A stretch of DNA of 64,000 nucleotides from Coriobacteriia bacterium (GCA_016938135.1 JAFGVD010000010.1:62001-126000); one strand, 5' to 3'. Positions 29,601 to 37,263 are shown, counted from the stretch's first letter. The notes: generated by a model not told the origin, from the letters alone. Numbers and translations: made by a program.

Positions 29601-32600
29601 GATCTGGCTGGTGGACCAGGCAAGGTCAGCCGCGCGCTGGGCGCTGCGGATGTCGTGGTACTTCTCGGCAAGGGCGAGCGCCCGTTCGCGGCTGCTTGCC
29701 GCGCCGGTGACGTAGGCGACATGTGCTGTCTCGCCGGGTCCGACCGTCAGCACCTGCCGGATGGAGCAGATGGGGTCGAGCACGGCACCCACGGTTCCCG
29801 AGAGCTGGCCCGAACCCCAGATGGCGTTGGCGCTCGCGGGCGTGTGCAGCCGGCCAAGGAACCGCGCGCGGTCCGTCTCAAAGGCCCACTCGCACCGCTC
29901 GCCCGGGTCGCATGCCAGCGTGTGGAAGCCCCAGTCGCGCCGTTCTTCCGCCGAGCGGGGCCGCCGTGTGAACAGCAGGGTCTCCAGCGACTCGACCGCC
30001 TCGGTCTCAACGAACAGGTTGCTGAAGGCCTTGTGCGCGTGATCAGCGCCCCGGTCGGCGAGGGTGACCTCGAAGTAGCTGGTGACTTCCAGTTCCAGCG
30101 TGGATCTCCCGTGGTTGGAGACCGCGATGCGGCGTATCTCGGCATCGTCTTCCGGCGAGACGATGACCTCGGTGTAGGTCTCTATGTCCCCGTCGTTGCG
30201 GCGGAACTCGGCTTTGTCCGCCGAGAACGTCACGTGGTAGTCGTCGGGCTCAGTGAGGGTGGGCTGGTAGGCGGAGGACCAGATCGCGCCGGTTCCCAGG
30301 TCTTTGAGGTAGACGAACGTTCCCCAGCAGTCGCGGGTGACGTCTTCGCGATACCGCGAGACGGTCTTGTCCATCCAGCGACTGTATCCGCCGCCGCCGT
30401 TAGTGACCATCACTGAGTACGTGCCGTTGGACAGGAAGTGCGTTGCGGGCGTGGGCGTGTCAGCAAGCGGATACGCCCGCGTCACGGGCGGCGGCGTCTC
30501 GCGTACCGAGCGCACGAACTCGACTTCTTCCACTCGCGGTTCAGCCAGCGTCACCCGACGCGGTATGCGCTCTTGCAACAGCAGCTCGGCGGAGCGCACC
30601 ACCGGATCCGCATGGAAGCGCGCCACCATGCGGTCCTCGGTCAGCATGTTGCCCAGGGCGACCATGCTCATGCCCTGATGGTGCGCCATGTATGCACGCA
30701 CGATCGCCCGCTCCTTGCCGGCGGGAACCCGGCCCGGGGTGTAGTCGACCGCCTCGTAGTAGCCGTAGTGTCCTTCAGCGCCCTGTTTGGAGAGCACCGC
30801 CAGGTTGTCGAGCGCCGCGGCCGGGTCGATGGGCAGCGCCAGCACGGTGGCGTACGGGGCGATGACGATATCGTCGGACAGGCCGCGCTTCAGGCCCAGA
30901 CCCGGCACCCCGAACGCCTGGTACTGATAGGTGAGCTCCACGTCTTTGGCATTGAAGGCGGACTCCGAGACACCCCACGGCACGCCTCGCTGCTTCCCGT
31001 ACTGGATCTGGCGGCGAACGACGTTGTGGTAGGTCTGGTTGAGCAGCGTGCCGGGCCGGTCTTGCATGACCAGTCGTGGCATCAGGTACTCGAACATGCT
31101 GGCGCTCCAGCTGACCAGCGCCTTGCCGCCGCCGGTGTTGGTGATGGCTCTGCCGAGGCGGAACCAGTGCTCCTGCGGCACGTCACCTTTGGCGATGGCC
31201 AGGTAGCTCGCGAGTCGGCACTCTGAAGCAAGCATGTCGTAGAAGGATGCGTCGAGCTTTCCTTCCGCAGTGTTGAAGCCGATGGAGAACACCATCCGGC
31301 TGTGGTCGAACAGCATGCCGAAATCGGTGTTCTCATACATCTCTCGCGCGATGTCACCGTCAAGGCGCAGTTCGGCCAGGAGGTGCCCGGCGGCAGCACG
31401 CCGTTCGCGAAGCGTGAAGGCGAGGTCGCGCGCCCACTCCGATGCGGCGCCTTCGTCTTCGGCAAGGTCGTCCAATGTGGTGAGGACGACTTCGAGCCCC
31501 TCGGCAAGGCCGACGAGACTGGGGACGTTGGAGGTGAGCGGCGAGAGCGCGCGCTGCACGCCGGGGCCGTCGAGGCCCTCCGGGAGACGAAGCAGCAGGT
31601 CCGCCCACGGCATGTGGGTCTCGATGATGTCTTGCGCCCGGCGAAGTCCCGCCGCGACATCCTGGACGGCATTACCCACGCGATGCAGCGCCACTGGATC
31701 GCCCTGGAGCGCGGCAACTCTGTCAGGGAGCGCCTGCGTCATCGCACCCAGGCCCCGCAGGGAGGCTGCCCACTGCCCCGCGTTGTCCGGCCGCTCCTCC
31801 ATGTTCAGGCGTCGCAGGAGCTCCTCAAGCCCGACCCTTAGTCCGGCAACAGCCTCTATGTCGCCAAGCCTGTCTCGCGCGGAGAGCATCTCTTCAAGTG
31901 CGACCCGAATGCTGTCCTCAAGGCCGTCGAGCACTTGCGGGCCGAGCATGGGTCCCTCGGCCAGCTCTGCGAGTCCCACTCTGAGCGCGACAAGATGTCC
32001 AGCCAGGTTGCCGCTGTCCACTGTGGACACATACGTGGGGCGTAGCGGCTGCAAGGTGAGGGTGTCGTACCAGTTGTAGAAGTGGCCCCGGAAGCGCTCC
32101 AGGCCCGCCATGGTCTGCAGCGTCTGAGAGGTGCGTTGCACGGCCTCGCTGATGCTGATGTAGCCCAGGTCGTGCGCGGTAAGAACCGCGATGAGCTGCA
32201 GGCCTATGTTGGTGGGCGAGGTGCGGTGCGCAACCTCGCCTTTCGGCTCTTCCTGGTAGTTGTCGGGGGCCAGCCAGTGGTCCTCGGCGGTCACAAACGT
32301 CTCGAAGAAGCGCCAGGTCTTGCGGGCCATACGCCGCATCGACTTCACGTCGCGACCAGTGATCGCCGGCTGTTGGGGCTCGATGGGCATGCTGGCACGC
32401 CATGCCGAGAAGGGCCCGGTGAGCCACAATGCCAGCAGCGGTGCGCCGGACGCGAGCGAGATGGGGTCGAAGACCGCAGCCAGCGTCATGCCTGCGATCG
32501 TCACTGCAAGACCGGGCCACATCCGGCGGACGAAGCCTTCGGCGGAGTTGCCCAGGCGACGCTCGACGTCGGCCGCGGTCTCCCATTTAAGCAGGTTGCG

Positions 32601-35351
32601 GCGGGAGAAGATCATCCGCCACAGTGAGCGGATGATCGCGTCCGCCATCAGCCAGGCCTGGTGTGGCAGCACGGCGAGAGAGAGCAGCGCCCGGACGGTA
32701 TCCCGCCAGAAGTCGCGGACGATGGAGTGGGCGTCGCCGCGGACCTGTGCGCCTCTGGGCCGGAAGAGCAGGGAGTCGGCCACGCTGAAGTAGACGGGGA
32801 AGAACACGATCGCCAGCACGACCGTGAGCACGCACCAGTCCGGACCCGGCAACAGAGCCCAGCTTGCGAAGATGAACAGCATCATGGTGGGTGGGAACAG
32901 CGAACGACGAAGGTTGTCGATGATCTTCCAGCGATGCAGCGCCGAGAGGGGATTGGCCTGGTGGCCGTCTGCGGTGGGTACTCTCGGCAGAAGCCAGGGA
33001 AGCGTCTGCCAGTCGCCCCGGACCCAACGGTGGAGTCGTGCGGAGTGCGAGGCGTAGCTTGCCGGCTGGTCGTCGAGCACCTCGATGTCGCTGGCCAGAG
33101 CGGTCCGCAGATACGAGCCCTCCAGGAGGTCATGGGAGAGCAGCGTGTTCTCAGGGAACCTGTCCTCGAGCACCGTGTTGAAGATGTCGACCTCGAAGAT
33201 GCCCTTACCGGTGAAGCTGCCCTCGCCGAACACATCCTGATACGTGTCCGAGACGGCCCCCGCATACGGGTCGATACCGGTCACGCCGGAGTACAGCCAT
33301 GCGAACAGCGAGCGTTCGGAGCCGTCCAATGACATCCCGACGCGGGGCTGCACAAGCCCGTAGCCGCGGTCGATCCGGTGTTTGGCGGGATCGTAGTGGG
33401 CGCGATTCAAAGGATGGGCGATGGTGGAGATGAGCTTGCGTGCACCGTCCCTTGGCAAGATCGTGTCCGAGTCCAGAGTGATGACGAAGGTGACGCCCGG
33501 CAAGAACGCCGGATCGCCTTCGCGTATCTCGAAGCTGGTATCCGTCGCGCCCCTTAGCAGCGCCGCGAACTCTGTGAGCGCACCGCGCTTCCTTTCCCAA
33601 CCCATCCAGGTGTGCTCCACCTTGTTGTAGCGTCGTCCGCGTATGAAGAGGTGGAAAGGCCCGGTACCGTTGGAGCCGTACTGCGTGTTCAGTGTGGCGA
33701 TGCCGTTGGTGGCCGCCTCGATGATCGCCTTGTCGCCCGGGGCGTGACGGTCGTCGCCTCCACGCAGGTCACCCAGCAGCGCGAAGGCTATGTGCGGGTC
33801 GTTGTTGGCCAGATACGCGACTTCCAGGTTGTCGATGACGTGCTGCGTGGCGTTCTGGGAGGTCAGCAGCGCCGGGATCACCACCATGGTGCGGTGCGCT
33901 TCTGCGATAGGCGTCCTGAAGTCGATCTTGGGCAGTATCCGTGCGGGCCACAGCGATGAGGCCAGGCGGTTCACCAGGTTGATGGCAAGATCCGATACCG
34001 GTATCAGGGCAAGGAGCACGACCACCGCCGAGCCCCAACCGCTCGCGCCTCTTTGGGCCACCAGCCAACCCATGCCCAGGGCAAGCAGCACTGTGATGAG
34101 GGTGAGCAGCCCCCAGTAGATCAGCCCGCGGCGCGCAAGAGGGCCACGATAGGCAATCTCCCGTTTGCGTGGGCGGTAGTCGATGCTCGCTTCAAGCCGG
34201 TAGCGTCCCTCCGATATAAGGTAGTAGCCCACATGGCCCGCTACCGGATCCGCGGGATCGCGGCCCAGCGCGTCCAACGCCCAGCCCATGACCGCCTCGG
34301 CCACCGCGATCTCGCTACGGCCGCACCGCGCGGCCAGCCCCTCTATCGCGTGGCGGTACCGGTCGCGGGAAGCGAACTCCATGCGCGGATATATGCCGGC
34401 CGGGTCTTGTTGGAGGATGTGCTCCACGAGCGAGCAGTCCTCGAAGAACTCCCTCCACTCCAGCGCGCTCAGGAAGCGGATGCTGGTGATAGAGTTGGCT
34501 ATCGACACCTGGTCGGAGGCCTGGATCTGGTGCTCCGCCAAGACGAGCTGTTCAAGGTCGAGGCGATGTTCTGCAAGATGCCGCTCCAGATAGGCGATGA
34601 CCGGCTCCACCGCAGGATCCTGACCACGGAGCCGCTGGAACAGGCGGATCACGAACACGGGGTCCACGTCTTGGTGGGAGCGCTCGAGCTCTTCTAGCAG
34701 CCCCGGAAGAGTGCGCGGATCGCCGATGGTGGCCTCCAGGAGCTGGTTGGCCCATCGGTCCGCACCGGTCCCGGCGTCATGGACGGCGCACGTCCGCATC
34801 GCCAGGCGGCGCAGGTTCTCCACCAGGCAGACGCGCAGCATGATGGGTACGGCCCAGACTTCGCCTATCGAGAGAGGAGCTGACTGCTGGAACGCCATGA
34901 TGAACCGGACAAGGCTCTCCCTGTCGACACGGGCGTCGGTGTGGGTCACCAGCGAGGTCACGGTCTCATAGATGCGCGGAAAGCCCTCAAGCGGTCCTGA
35001 CGTCAGGCGGGCAAGCTCCATCCCGTACTCGGCGGGCAGGTCGTCTTTGATCGCCCGTACCTGTTCTTCGATGAGGTAGAAGTTGTCCAGCAGCCACTCT
35101 GCGGCCACCGAGACGGGGACGTCCGCGCGTACGTCTTTGGCCATGTCCGAGTAGAACGCTTTCAGATAGGCATGCGCTCGCGTGGTCACGTCGATGAGCG
35201 GCGTGGACTTCGGTCCGCCTTCGGAGGTCCACTGCTGTGTGTGACCGAGTCGCCGGGCGATCTGCTCCAGCCGGTCGCCGGTCAGCAGCTCGCCCCTCAG
35301 CGGCAGGTTGCCGGCTGCGAGAACGGCGTGCTCGTAGTGCTCGGCTGCCAT
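26604..35351 (-). CDS. Cyclic beta-1,2-glucan synthase-like giant glycosyltransferase (GT84-GH94)
   Basis: The 2915-residue membrane protein follows the NdvB/Cgs plan. It has a cytosolic N-terminus, two helices near 410-470, and a family-84 glycosyltransferase domain with TLDSDTILPRDGA (about 620), GKGIFEVDIF, HDLLEGSYLR and HRWVRGDWQTLPWL. More helices (about 800-980), a glycoamylase-like segment (about 1000-1450) and two beta-sandwich/GH94 regions follow, the last with GGGDWNDGMSRVG (about 2590). In proteobacteria such enzymes build and cyclise beta-1,2-glucan and the GH94 part trims chain length. The ATG at 35351 has GGAAGAGG upstream. Its stop abuts the subtilase stop with no gap. Confidence 0.92.
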   Translation of the reverse strand: MAAEHYEHAVLAAGNLPLRGELLTGDRLEQIARRLGHTQQWTSEGGPKSTPLIDVTTRAHAYLKAFYSDMAKDVRADVPVSVAAEWLLDNFYLIEEQVRAIKDDLPAEYGMELARLTSGPLEGFPRIYETVTSLVTHTDARVDRESLVRFIMAFQQSAPLSIGEVWAVPIMLRVCLVENLRRLAMRTCAVHDAGTGADRWANQLLEATIGDPRTLPGLLEELERSHQDVDPVFVIRLFQRLRGQDPAVEPVIAYLERHLAEHRLDLEQLVLAEHQIQASDQVSIANSITSIRFLSALEWREFFEDCSLVEHILQQDPAGIYPRMEFASRDRYRHAIEGLAARCGRSEIAVAEAVMGWALDALGRDPADPVAGHVGYYLISEGRYRLEASIDYRPRKREIAYRGPLARRGLIYWGLLTLITVLLALGMGWLVAQRGASGWGSAVVVLLALIPVSDLAINLVNRLASSLWPARILPKIDFRTPIAEAHRTMVVIPALLTSQNATQHVIDNLEVAYLANNDPHIAFALLGDLRGGDDRHAPGDKAIIEAATNGIATLNTQYGSNGTGPFHLFIRGRRYNKVEHTWMGWERKRGALTEFAALLRGATDTSFEIREGDPAFLPGVTFVITLDSDTILPRDGARKLISTIAHPLNRAHYDPAKHRIDRGYGLVQPRVGMSLDGSERSLFAWLYSGVTGIDPYAGAVSDTYQDVFGEGSFTGKGIFEVDIFNTVLEDRFPENTLLSHDLLEGSYLRTALASDIEVLDDQPASYASHSARLHRWVRGDWQTLPWLLPRVPTADGHQANPLSALHRWKIIDNLRRSLFPPTMMLFIFASWALLPGPDWCVLTVVLAIVFFPVYFSVADSLLFRPRGAQVRGDAHSIVRDFWRDTVRALLSLAVLPHQAWLMADAIIRSLWRMIFSRRNLLKWETAADVERRLGNSAEGFVRRMWPGLAVTIAGMTLAAVFDPISLASGAPLLALWLTGPFSAWRASMPIEPQQPAITGRDVKSMRRMARKTWRFFETFVTAEDHWLAPDNYQEEPKGEVAHRTSPTNIGLQLIAVLTAHDLGYISISEAVQRTSQTLQTMAGLERFRGHFYNWYDTLTLQPLRPTYVSTVDSGNLAGHLVALRVGLAELAEGPMLGPQVLDGLEDSIRVALEEMLSARDRLGDIEAVAGLRVGLEELLRRLNMEERPDNAGQWAASLRGLGAMTQALPDRVAALQGDPVALHRVGNAVQDVAAGLRRAQDIIETHMPWADLLLRLPEGLDGPGVQRALSPLTSNVPSLVGLAEGLEVVLTTLDDLAEDEGAASEWARDLAFTLRERRAAAGHLLAELRLDGDIAREMYENTDFGMLFDHSRMVFSIGFNTAEGKLDASFYDMLASECRLASYLAIAKGDVPQEHWFRLGRAITNTGGGKALVSWSASMFEYLMPRLVMQDRPGTLLNQTYHNVVRRQIQYGKQRGVPWGVSESAFNAKDVELTYQYQAFGVPGLGLKRGLSDDIVIAPYATVLALPIDPAAALDNLAVLSKQGAEGHYGYYEAVDYTPGRVPAGKERAIVRAYMAHHQGMSMVALGNMLTEDRMVARFHADPVVRSAELLLQERIPRRVTLAEPRVEEVEFVRSVRETPPPVTRAYPLADTPTPATHFLSNGTYSVMVTNGGGGYSRWMDKTVSRYREDVTRDCWGTFVYLKDLGTGAIWSSAYQPTLTEPDDYHVTFSADKAEFRRNDGDIETYTEVIVSPEDDAEIRRIAVSNHGRSTLELEVTSYFEVTLADRGADHAHKAFSNLFVETEAVESLETLLFTRRPRSAEERRDWGFHTLACDPGERCEWAFETDRARFLGRLHTPASANAIWGSGQLSGTVGAVLDPICSIRQVLTVGPGETAHVAYVTGAASSRERALALAEKYHDIRSAQRAADLAWSTSQIELRDLGVTPEEAVTFQRLASRMLLTDPASRLKVVTPTENRLPMSGLWSLGISGDLPIMLVKVERLDETPLVRQALLAHQYWRSKGFIADLVILNTKASAYSSELDGRLRTLMRTGHALQLVDRPGGVFLRTADQMPAEVSNLLESVARVVLVGDSGPLLLQLNQRGHRPPMPDAFIPTDSPATDVAEPFTRPALTFDNGVGGFDPDTGEYVIVLEGDQTTPAPWINVMANAGFGSMVSGAGIGCTWAKNSHENRITTWNNDPVSDGSGEALYVRDEQTGELWCPTLLPIRDEQPYVIRHGRGYSRFEHTTHGIEHRLDWFVPPHDPVRVARLRLTNKTDRRRELSVTQFVEWSLGDSRSNAQQRVTTWWDADEQMLLAHNWFNADFPGLPAFLACDCTVDSYTASRTEFVGRNRDPHHPAAMDRRHLGEETGRFIDNCGALMHRIALEPGEGTEVVFLLGQTETIEDAHDLVRRYRESGVVEEMFAETRGHWDAILDAVKVRTPDAALDALLNGPVLYQSLACRFWGRSATYQSSGALGFRDQLQDCLALIYTRPDLVREHIIEASRHQFPEGDVLHWWQPFSGRGVRTRFTDDRHWLPYVTAEYVRMTGDLSILDVETPYLEGPAVPEGREDAYLQPQPSTRLATVYDHCVAALEAGRPLGAHDLPLMGGGDWNDGMSRVGIGGQGESVWLAWFLDVTLRAFAQVAKVRGDDERAGECIARASGLVSAIEREGWDGAWYRRAFFDDGTPLGSADNDECRIDAIAQAWAMISGQGDPSRARRALEAVDEQLVQWEDGLIRLLTPPFDKMAHDPGYIKGYVPGVRENGGQYTHAAAWVVLAHALMGDGDQAVSLLDLINPLNHTKDRAAVDVYCVEPYVLAADVYAVEPHTGRGGWTWYTGSAAWFYRVAVGAILGLSMVAENGERYITVDPCIPKTWPSFEMDVRVNGSGYKIRVENPRGVNRGVERVTVDGRLAADGRVRISSDGQEHGIIVTMLGG

Positions 35352-35382
35352 CCTCTTCCGCCCTCCCTCTCGGCTCGTCCCC

Positions 35383-35428
35383 CCGTGTTGGCCTAAGACC
35401 TTATTGTGCCACGTATTCCCCAACACGG
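35383..35428. repeat. 9-bp inverted repeat between divergent genes
   Basis: CCGTGTTGG (35383-35391) and CCAACACGG (35420-35428) are perfect complements 28 bases apart, between the glucan synthase start and the selenoprotein gene. They could be paired half-sites of a regulator acting on one or both genes, or a long hairpin in the glucan synthase leader. A TATACT (35456-35461) lies ahead of the thioredoxin gene. Confidence 0.4.
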
Positions 35429-35504
35429 ACGCTCTAGCCAGGCACGTTCCTTGCTTATACTGTATGGGGTATGCCTTTTCTTGACGGCTGACAAGGAGGA
35501 ACGG

Positions 35505-35936
35505 ATGACTCGCAACAACCGGCTCACGATCCTGGGCGTCATGTTGATGTTCGCCATGCTGGTCCTGTCCGCCTGCAGTTCTGAGACAACGGTTCAGGAC
35601 AACGACTCTACCAAGACCGACACGGTCGAGGTTGCCGCAGCAGAACCTGTAGACAGCGGACTACCCGTGATGTATGAGTTCTATACCGACTGGTGACCCT
35701 CGTGCAAAGAGATGCAGCCTGTGGTCGACAGGCTCAAGGAGGAGTACGAAGGCAAGGTCGAGTTCAAGCTCTATGACGTCGAGAAGAGCGAAGAAGGCGC
35801 CGAGGTAGCGCAGGGCTACGGTGTGCAGGTAGTCCCCACGTTCGTGTTCACCAACGCTGACGGGAGCTTCTCGGATCAAGTCGTTGGCGCACTCACAGAA
35901 GAACGGTTGCGCGCATCCCTGGATGCCCTGCGATAG
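35505..35936 (+). CDS. Thioredoxin-like selenolipoprotein (in-frame TGA read as Sec)
   Basis: The reading frame runs from ATG 35505 (AAGGAGGA 5 bases upstream) to TAG 35936, 143 residues, interrupted only by TGA at 35694-35696 (codon 64). The N-terminus is a lipoprotein signal with lipobox LSAC (Cys24), then a Ser/Thr/Asp-rich linker. The domain reads VMYEFYTDW-U-PSC-KEMQPV, so the TGA sits at the first Cys of a CxxC redox site. Downstream it is normal thioredoxin fold with the cis-Pro loop VVPTFVF. A 7-bp hairpin with loop GGTCG starts 20 bases after the TGA. Expected role is membrane-anchored disulfide or peroxide reduction outside the cytoplasm. Alternative: a nonsense mutation in a Cys homologue. 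Confidence 0.85.
35694..35734 (+). promoter_or_regulatory. Candidate bacterial SECIS element with its UGA
   Basis: After the TGA, AGCCTGT (35716-35722) pairs with ACAGGCT (35728-35734), a perfect 7-bp stem with a 5-base loop GGTCG. The loop starts 26 bases after the TGA and has G in its first two positions. Both features are within the usual limits for bacterial SECIS hairpins, and the loop resembles the GGUCU apical part of the E. coli fdhF element that SelB binds. Confidence 0.75.
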
Positions 35937-35939
35937 GTT

Positions 35940-36346
35940 CTCACCCGGGGCGGGTATATTCATTATGCGATGCGGAACGGCCGCATCGGCATAGCGACAT
36001 CTTCGTCTGCGGAGGTGAAGCCTGCAATTGAAAAGTGACGAGAGTTGGGTTTTGCCGGGATGGCAGATGAAGGCTTCCGGACGGCTGTTGCGTGAGTTCG
36101 TGTTCAGTCCATCGTCTATTCGGACGAAGTACGTAGTGTCAGTACGCAGGTAACGTGAAGGGGCACGGCAGTCGGAAGACTCGGGCATAAGCTTCTGGAT
36201 CAGTCAGGGTGAGGCCAAGAGGGCACAAACTCACTTGGCCAAGAGCTCCAAAGACAGGCCCAGCGCATGGGCACCTCGAGCGGTGCGAAGGCCATCCCGG
36301 ATGATCATACAGGGGGCGGGCGGATGAAGATCCGTTCGCCCCCTTT
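35940..36346 (+). ncRNA. Candidate structured non-coding RNA, family unknown
   Basis: About 400 bases with no credible gene on either strand but many compact helices: a 12-bp stem with one bulge (35964-35993), TCGTC/GACGA, AGTC-GGAA-GACT with a GNRA loop (36170-36181), GCCCA/TGGGC and GCACC/GGTGC (36258-36286). At 36209-36239, GTGAG/CTCAC and GCCAA/TTGGC are interleaved as an H-type pseudoknot. The plus strand is favoured because the GNRA loop exists only there and the final hairpin is followed by TTT. It does not fit tmRNA, RNase P RNA, SRP RNA, T-box or tRNA-Sec by their hallmark motifs. 6S or raiA-type RNA cannot be excluded by eye. Confidence 0.4.
36312..36346. terminator. Hairpin terminator between ncRNA candidate and P-II gene
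   Basis: GGGGGCG (36312-36318) pairs with CGCCCCC (36337-36343), with an inner GCGGAT/ATCCGT helix. TTT follows on the plus strand. It also lies 10 bases after the stop of the minus-strand P-II gene, so it could serve both strands. Confidence 0.7.
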
Positions 36347-36352
36347 GCGATT

Positions 36353-36691
36353 CTAAAGCGCCTCTGCGCCGATCTCTCCGGTACGGACACGCAAGACGCC
36401 CTCCACAGGAGAGATGAAGATCTTGCCGTCGCCCACGTTGCCTGAGCGAGAGGCGCTCACTATGGCATCGATGATCGCGTCAACCTCGTGGTCATGCACC
36501 ACGGCTGTGATGTAGAGCTTTGGCAGGAGGTCCACCACGACCTTCTCGCCACCGACGTTGGTCACAACGCCTTGCTGGATCCCGTGACCCTTCGCGTCGA
36601 CAACGGTGAGGCCGGCGTGCCCCGCCGCAACGAGAGCGTCTTTGACGGCCTCGAGGTTCTCCGGTCTGATGATGGCTTCTATCTTCTTCAT
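36353..36691 (-). CDS. P-II signalling protein lacking the uridylylation tyrosine
   Basis: The 112-residue product is a P-II family trimer subunit with the usual N-terminal strand (MKKIEAIIRPENL), T-loop, B-loop (SGNVGDGKIFI) and C-loop (RTGE). In the T-loop the position of Tyr51 is Val51 (VGGEKVVVDLLPK), so it cannot be uridylylated or adenylylated there. P-II proteins sense ATP/ADP and 2-oxoglutarate and bind transporters or enzymes. It is the second gene of a tandem P-II pair, 18 bases after the other, and is not adjacent to amtB. Confidence 0.93.
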   Translation of the reverse strand: MKKIEAIIRPENLEAVKDALVAAGHAGLTVVDAKGHGIQQGVVTNVGGEKVVVDLLPKLYITAVVHDHEVDAIIDAIVSASRSGNVGDGKIFISPVEGVLRVRTGEIGAEAL

Positions 36692-36709
36692 GGCGGCTCC
36701 TGCTGCTGG

Positions 36710-37078
36710 TCAGCTAGTTGTCGAGGGCATGGCCGAAGGGCGTAAAGCGGCTTCCCCGCTTTCCCCTGTGCGTACACGCACGGCGCGTTCGATAGGCGTC
36801 ACGAAGACCTTGCCGTCGCCCATTCGACCCGTGCGTGCGACCGCCTCGATCGTCTCGGTCACTTCCCGGACATCCGATTCAGGGACGATCGTGATGACGA
36901 CCGTCTTGGGCAGTAGGTCGACCACGTACTCCTGGCCGCGCCACTGCTGGTGCACGCCTCGCTGAACGCCGTGTCCTGACGCCGAGTAGAGCGTGACGCC
37001 GCTGCAGCCCGCTTGCTTCAGAGCCCGCAGGACCTCGTCGACCCGTTCGGGCCTGATGATCGCTTCTATCCGCTTCAA
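36710..37078 (-). CDS. P-II signalling protein, first of tandem pair
   Basis: The 122-residue P-II protein keeps Tyr51 in the T-loop (RGQEYVVDLLPK), with B-loop TGRMGDGKVFV and C-loop VRTGE. It carries about ten extra C-terminal residues (RPSAMPSTTS). TTG start with GGAG 10 bases upstream. Spaced GAAAC motifs, like a GlnR box, lie about 80-95 bases upstream, which suggests nitrogen-responsive expression together with the following P-II gene. Confidence 0.93.
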   Translation of the reverse strand: MKRIEAIIRPERVDEVLRALKQAGCSGVTLYSASGHGVQRGVHQQWRGQEYVVDLLPKTVVITIVPESDVREVTETIEAVARTGRMGDGKVFVTPIERAVRVRTGESGEAALRPSAMPSTTS

Positions 37079-37158
37079 CGTGTTCGGCTCCGGTCGATTG
37101 TATGGTCCGTGACGAGTCTCAGACCCGTGTGCCTATACTTCGATGCTAGCGCCCTGCT

Positions 37159-37174
37159 GTTTCGAGTCTGTTTC
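37159..37174 (-). promoter_or_regulatory. GlnR-like box upstream of the tandem P-II genes
   Basis: On the minus strand, GAAAC-n6-GAAAC. The actinobacterial GlnR consensus is gTnAC-n6-GaAAC; the first half-site differs at one base. A TATAGG -10-like hexamer lies about 20 bases downstream with no recognisable -35, which suits an activated promoter. Confidence 0.4.
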
Positions 37175-37214
37175 CGGCAGGGCAGGGCTGAATGAAGACT
37201 ACGCTGCAACATGA

Positions 37215-37244
37215 AAGAGGCGGGAACCGGAGTTCCCGCCTCTT
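37215..37244 (-). terminator. Terminator of the amtB-P-II operon
   Basis: A perfect 13-bp inverted repeat (AAGAGGCGGGAAC and complement) with a 4-base loop, 20 bases after the P-II stop and followed by TTT on the minus strand. Confidence 0.9.
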
Positions 37245-37263
37245 GGTAGAACGGAAATGCAGC

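Noticed and set aside
35694..35696. TGA as a pseudogene mutation in a thioredoxin gene
   Set aside because: The rest of the gene is intact, the TGA falls exactly on a catalytic Cys position, and a SECIS-like hairpin follows. Mutation remains possible but is less economical.
35661..36188. Minus-strand ORF of 175 residues across the selenoprotein and RNA candidate
   Set aside because: Shadow of the thioredoxin frame; no ribosome site, low-complexity composition, no recognisable motif.
35940..36346. Assignment of the RNA candidate to tmRNA, RNase P RNA, SRP RNA, T-box or tRNA-Sec
   Set aside because: Hallmark sequences (tRNA-like CCA end, GAGGAAAGTCC, SRP domain IV loop, GGTGG-T-box, TCA anticodon arm) were looked for and not found.
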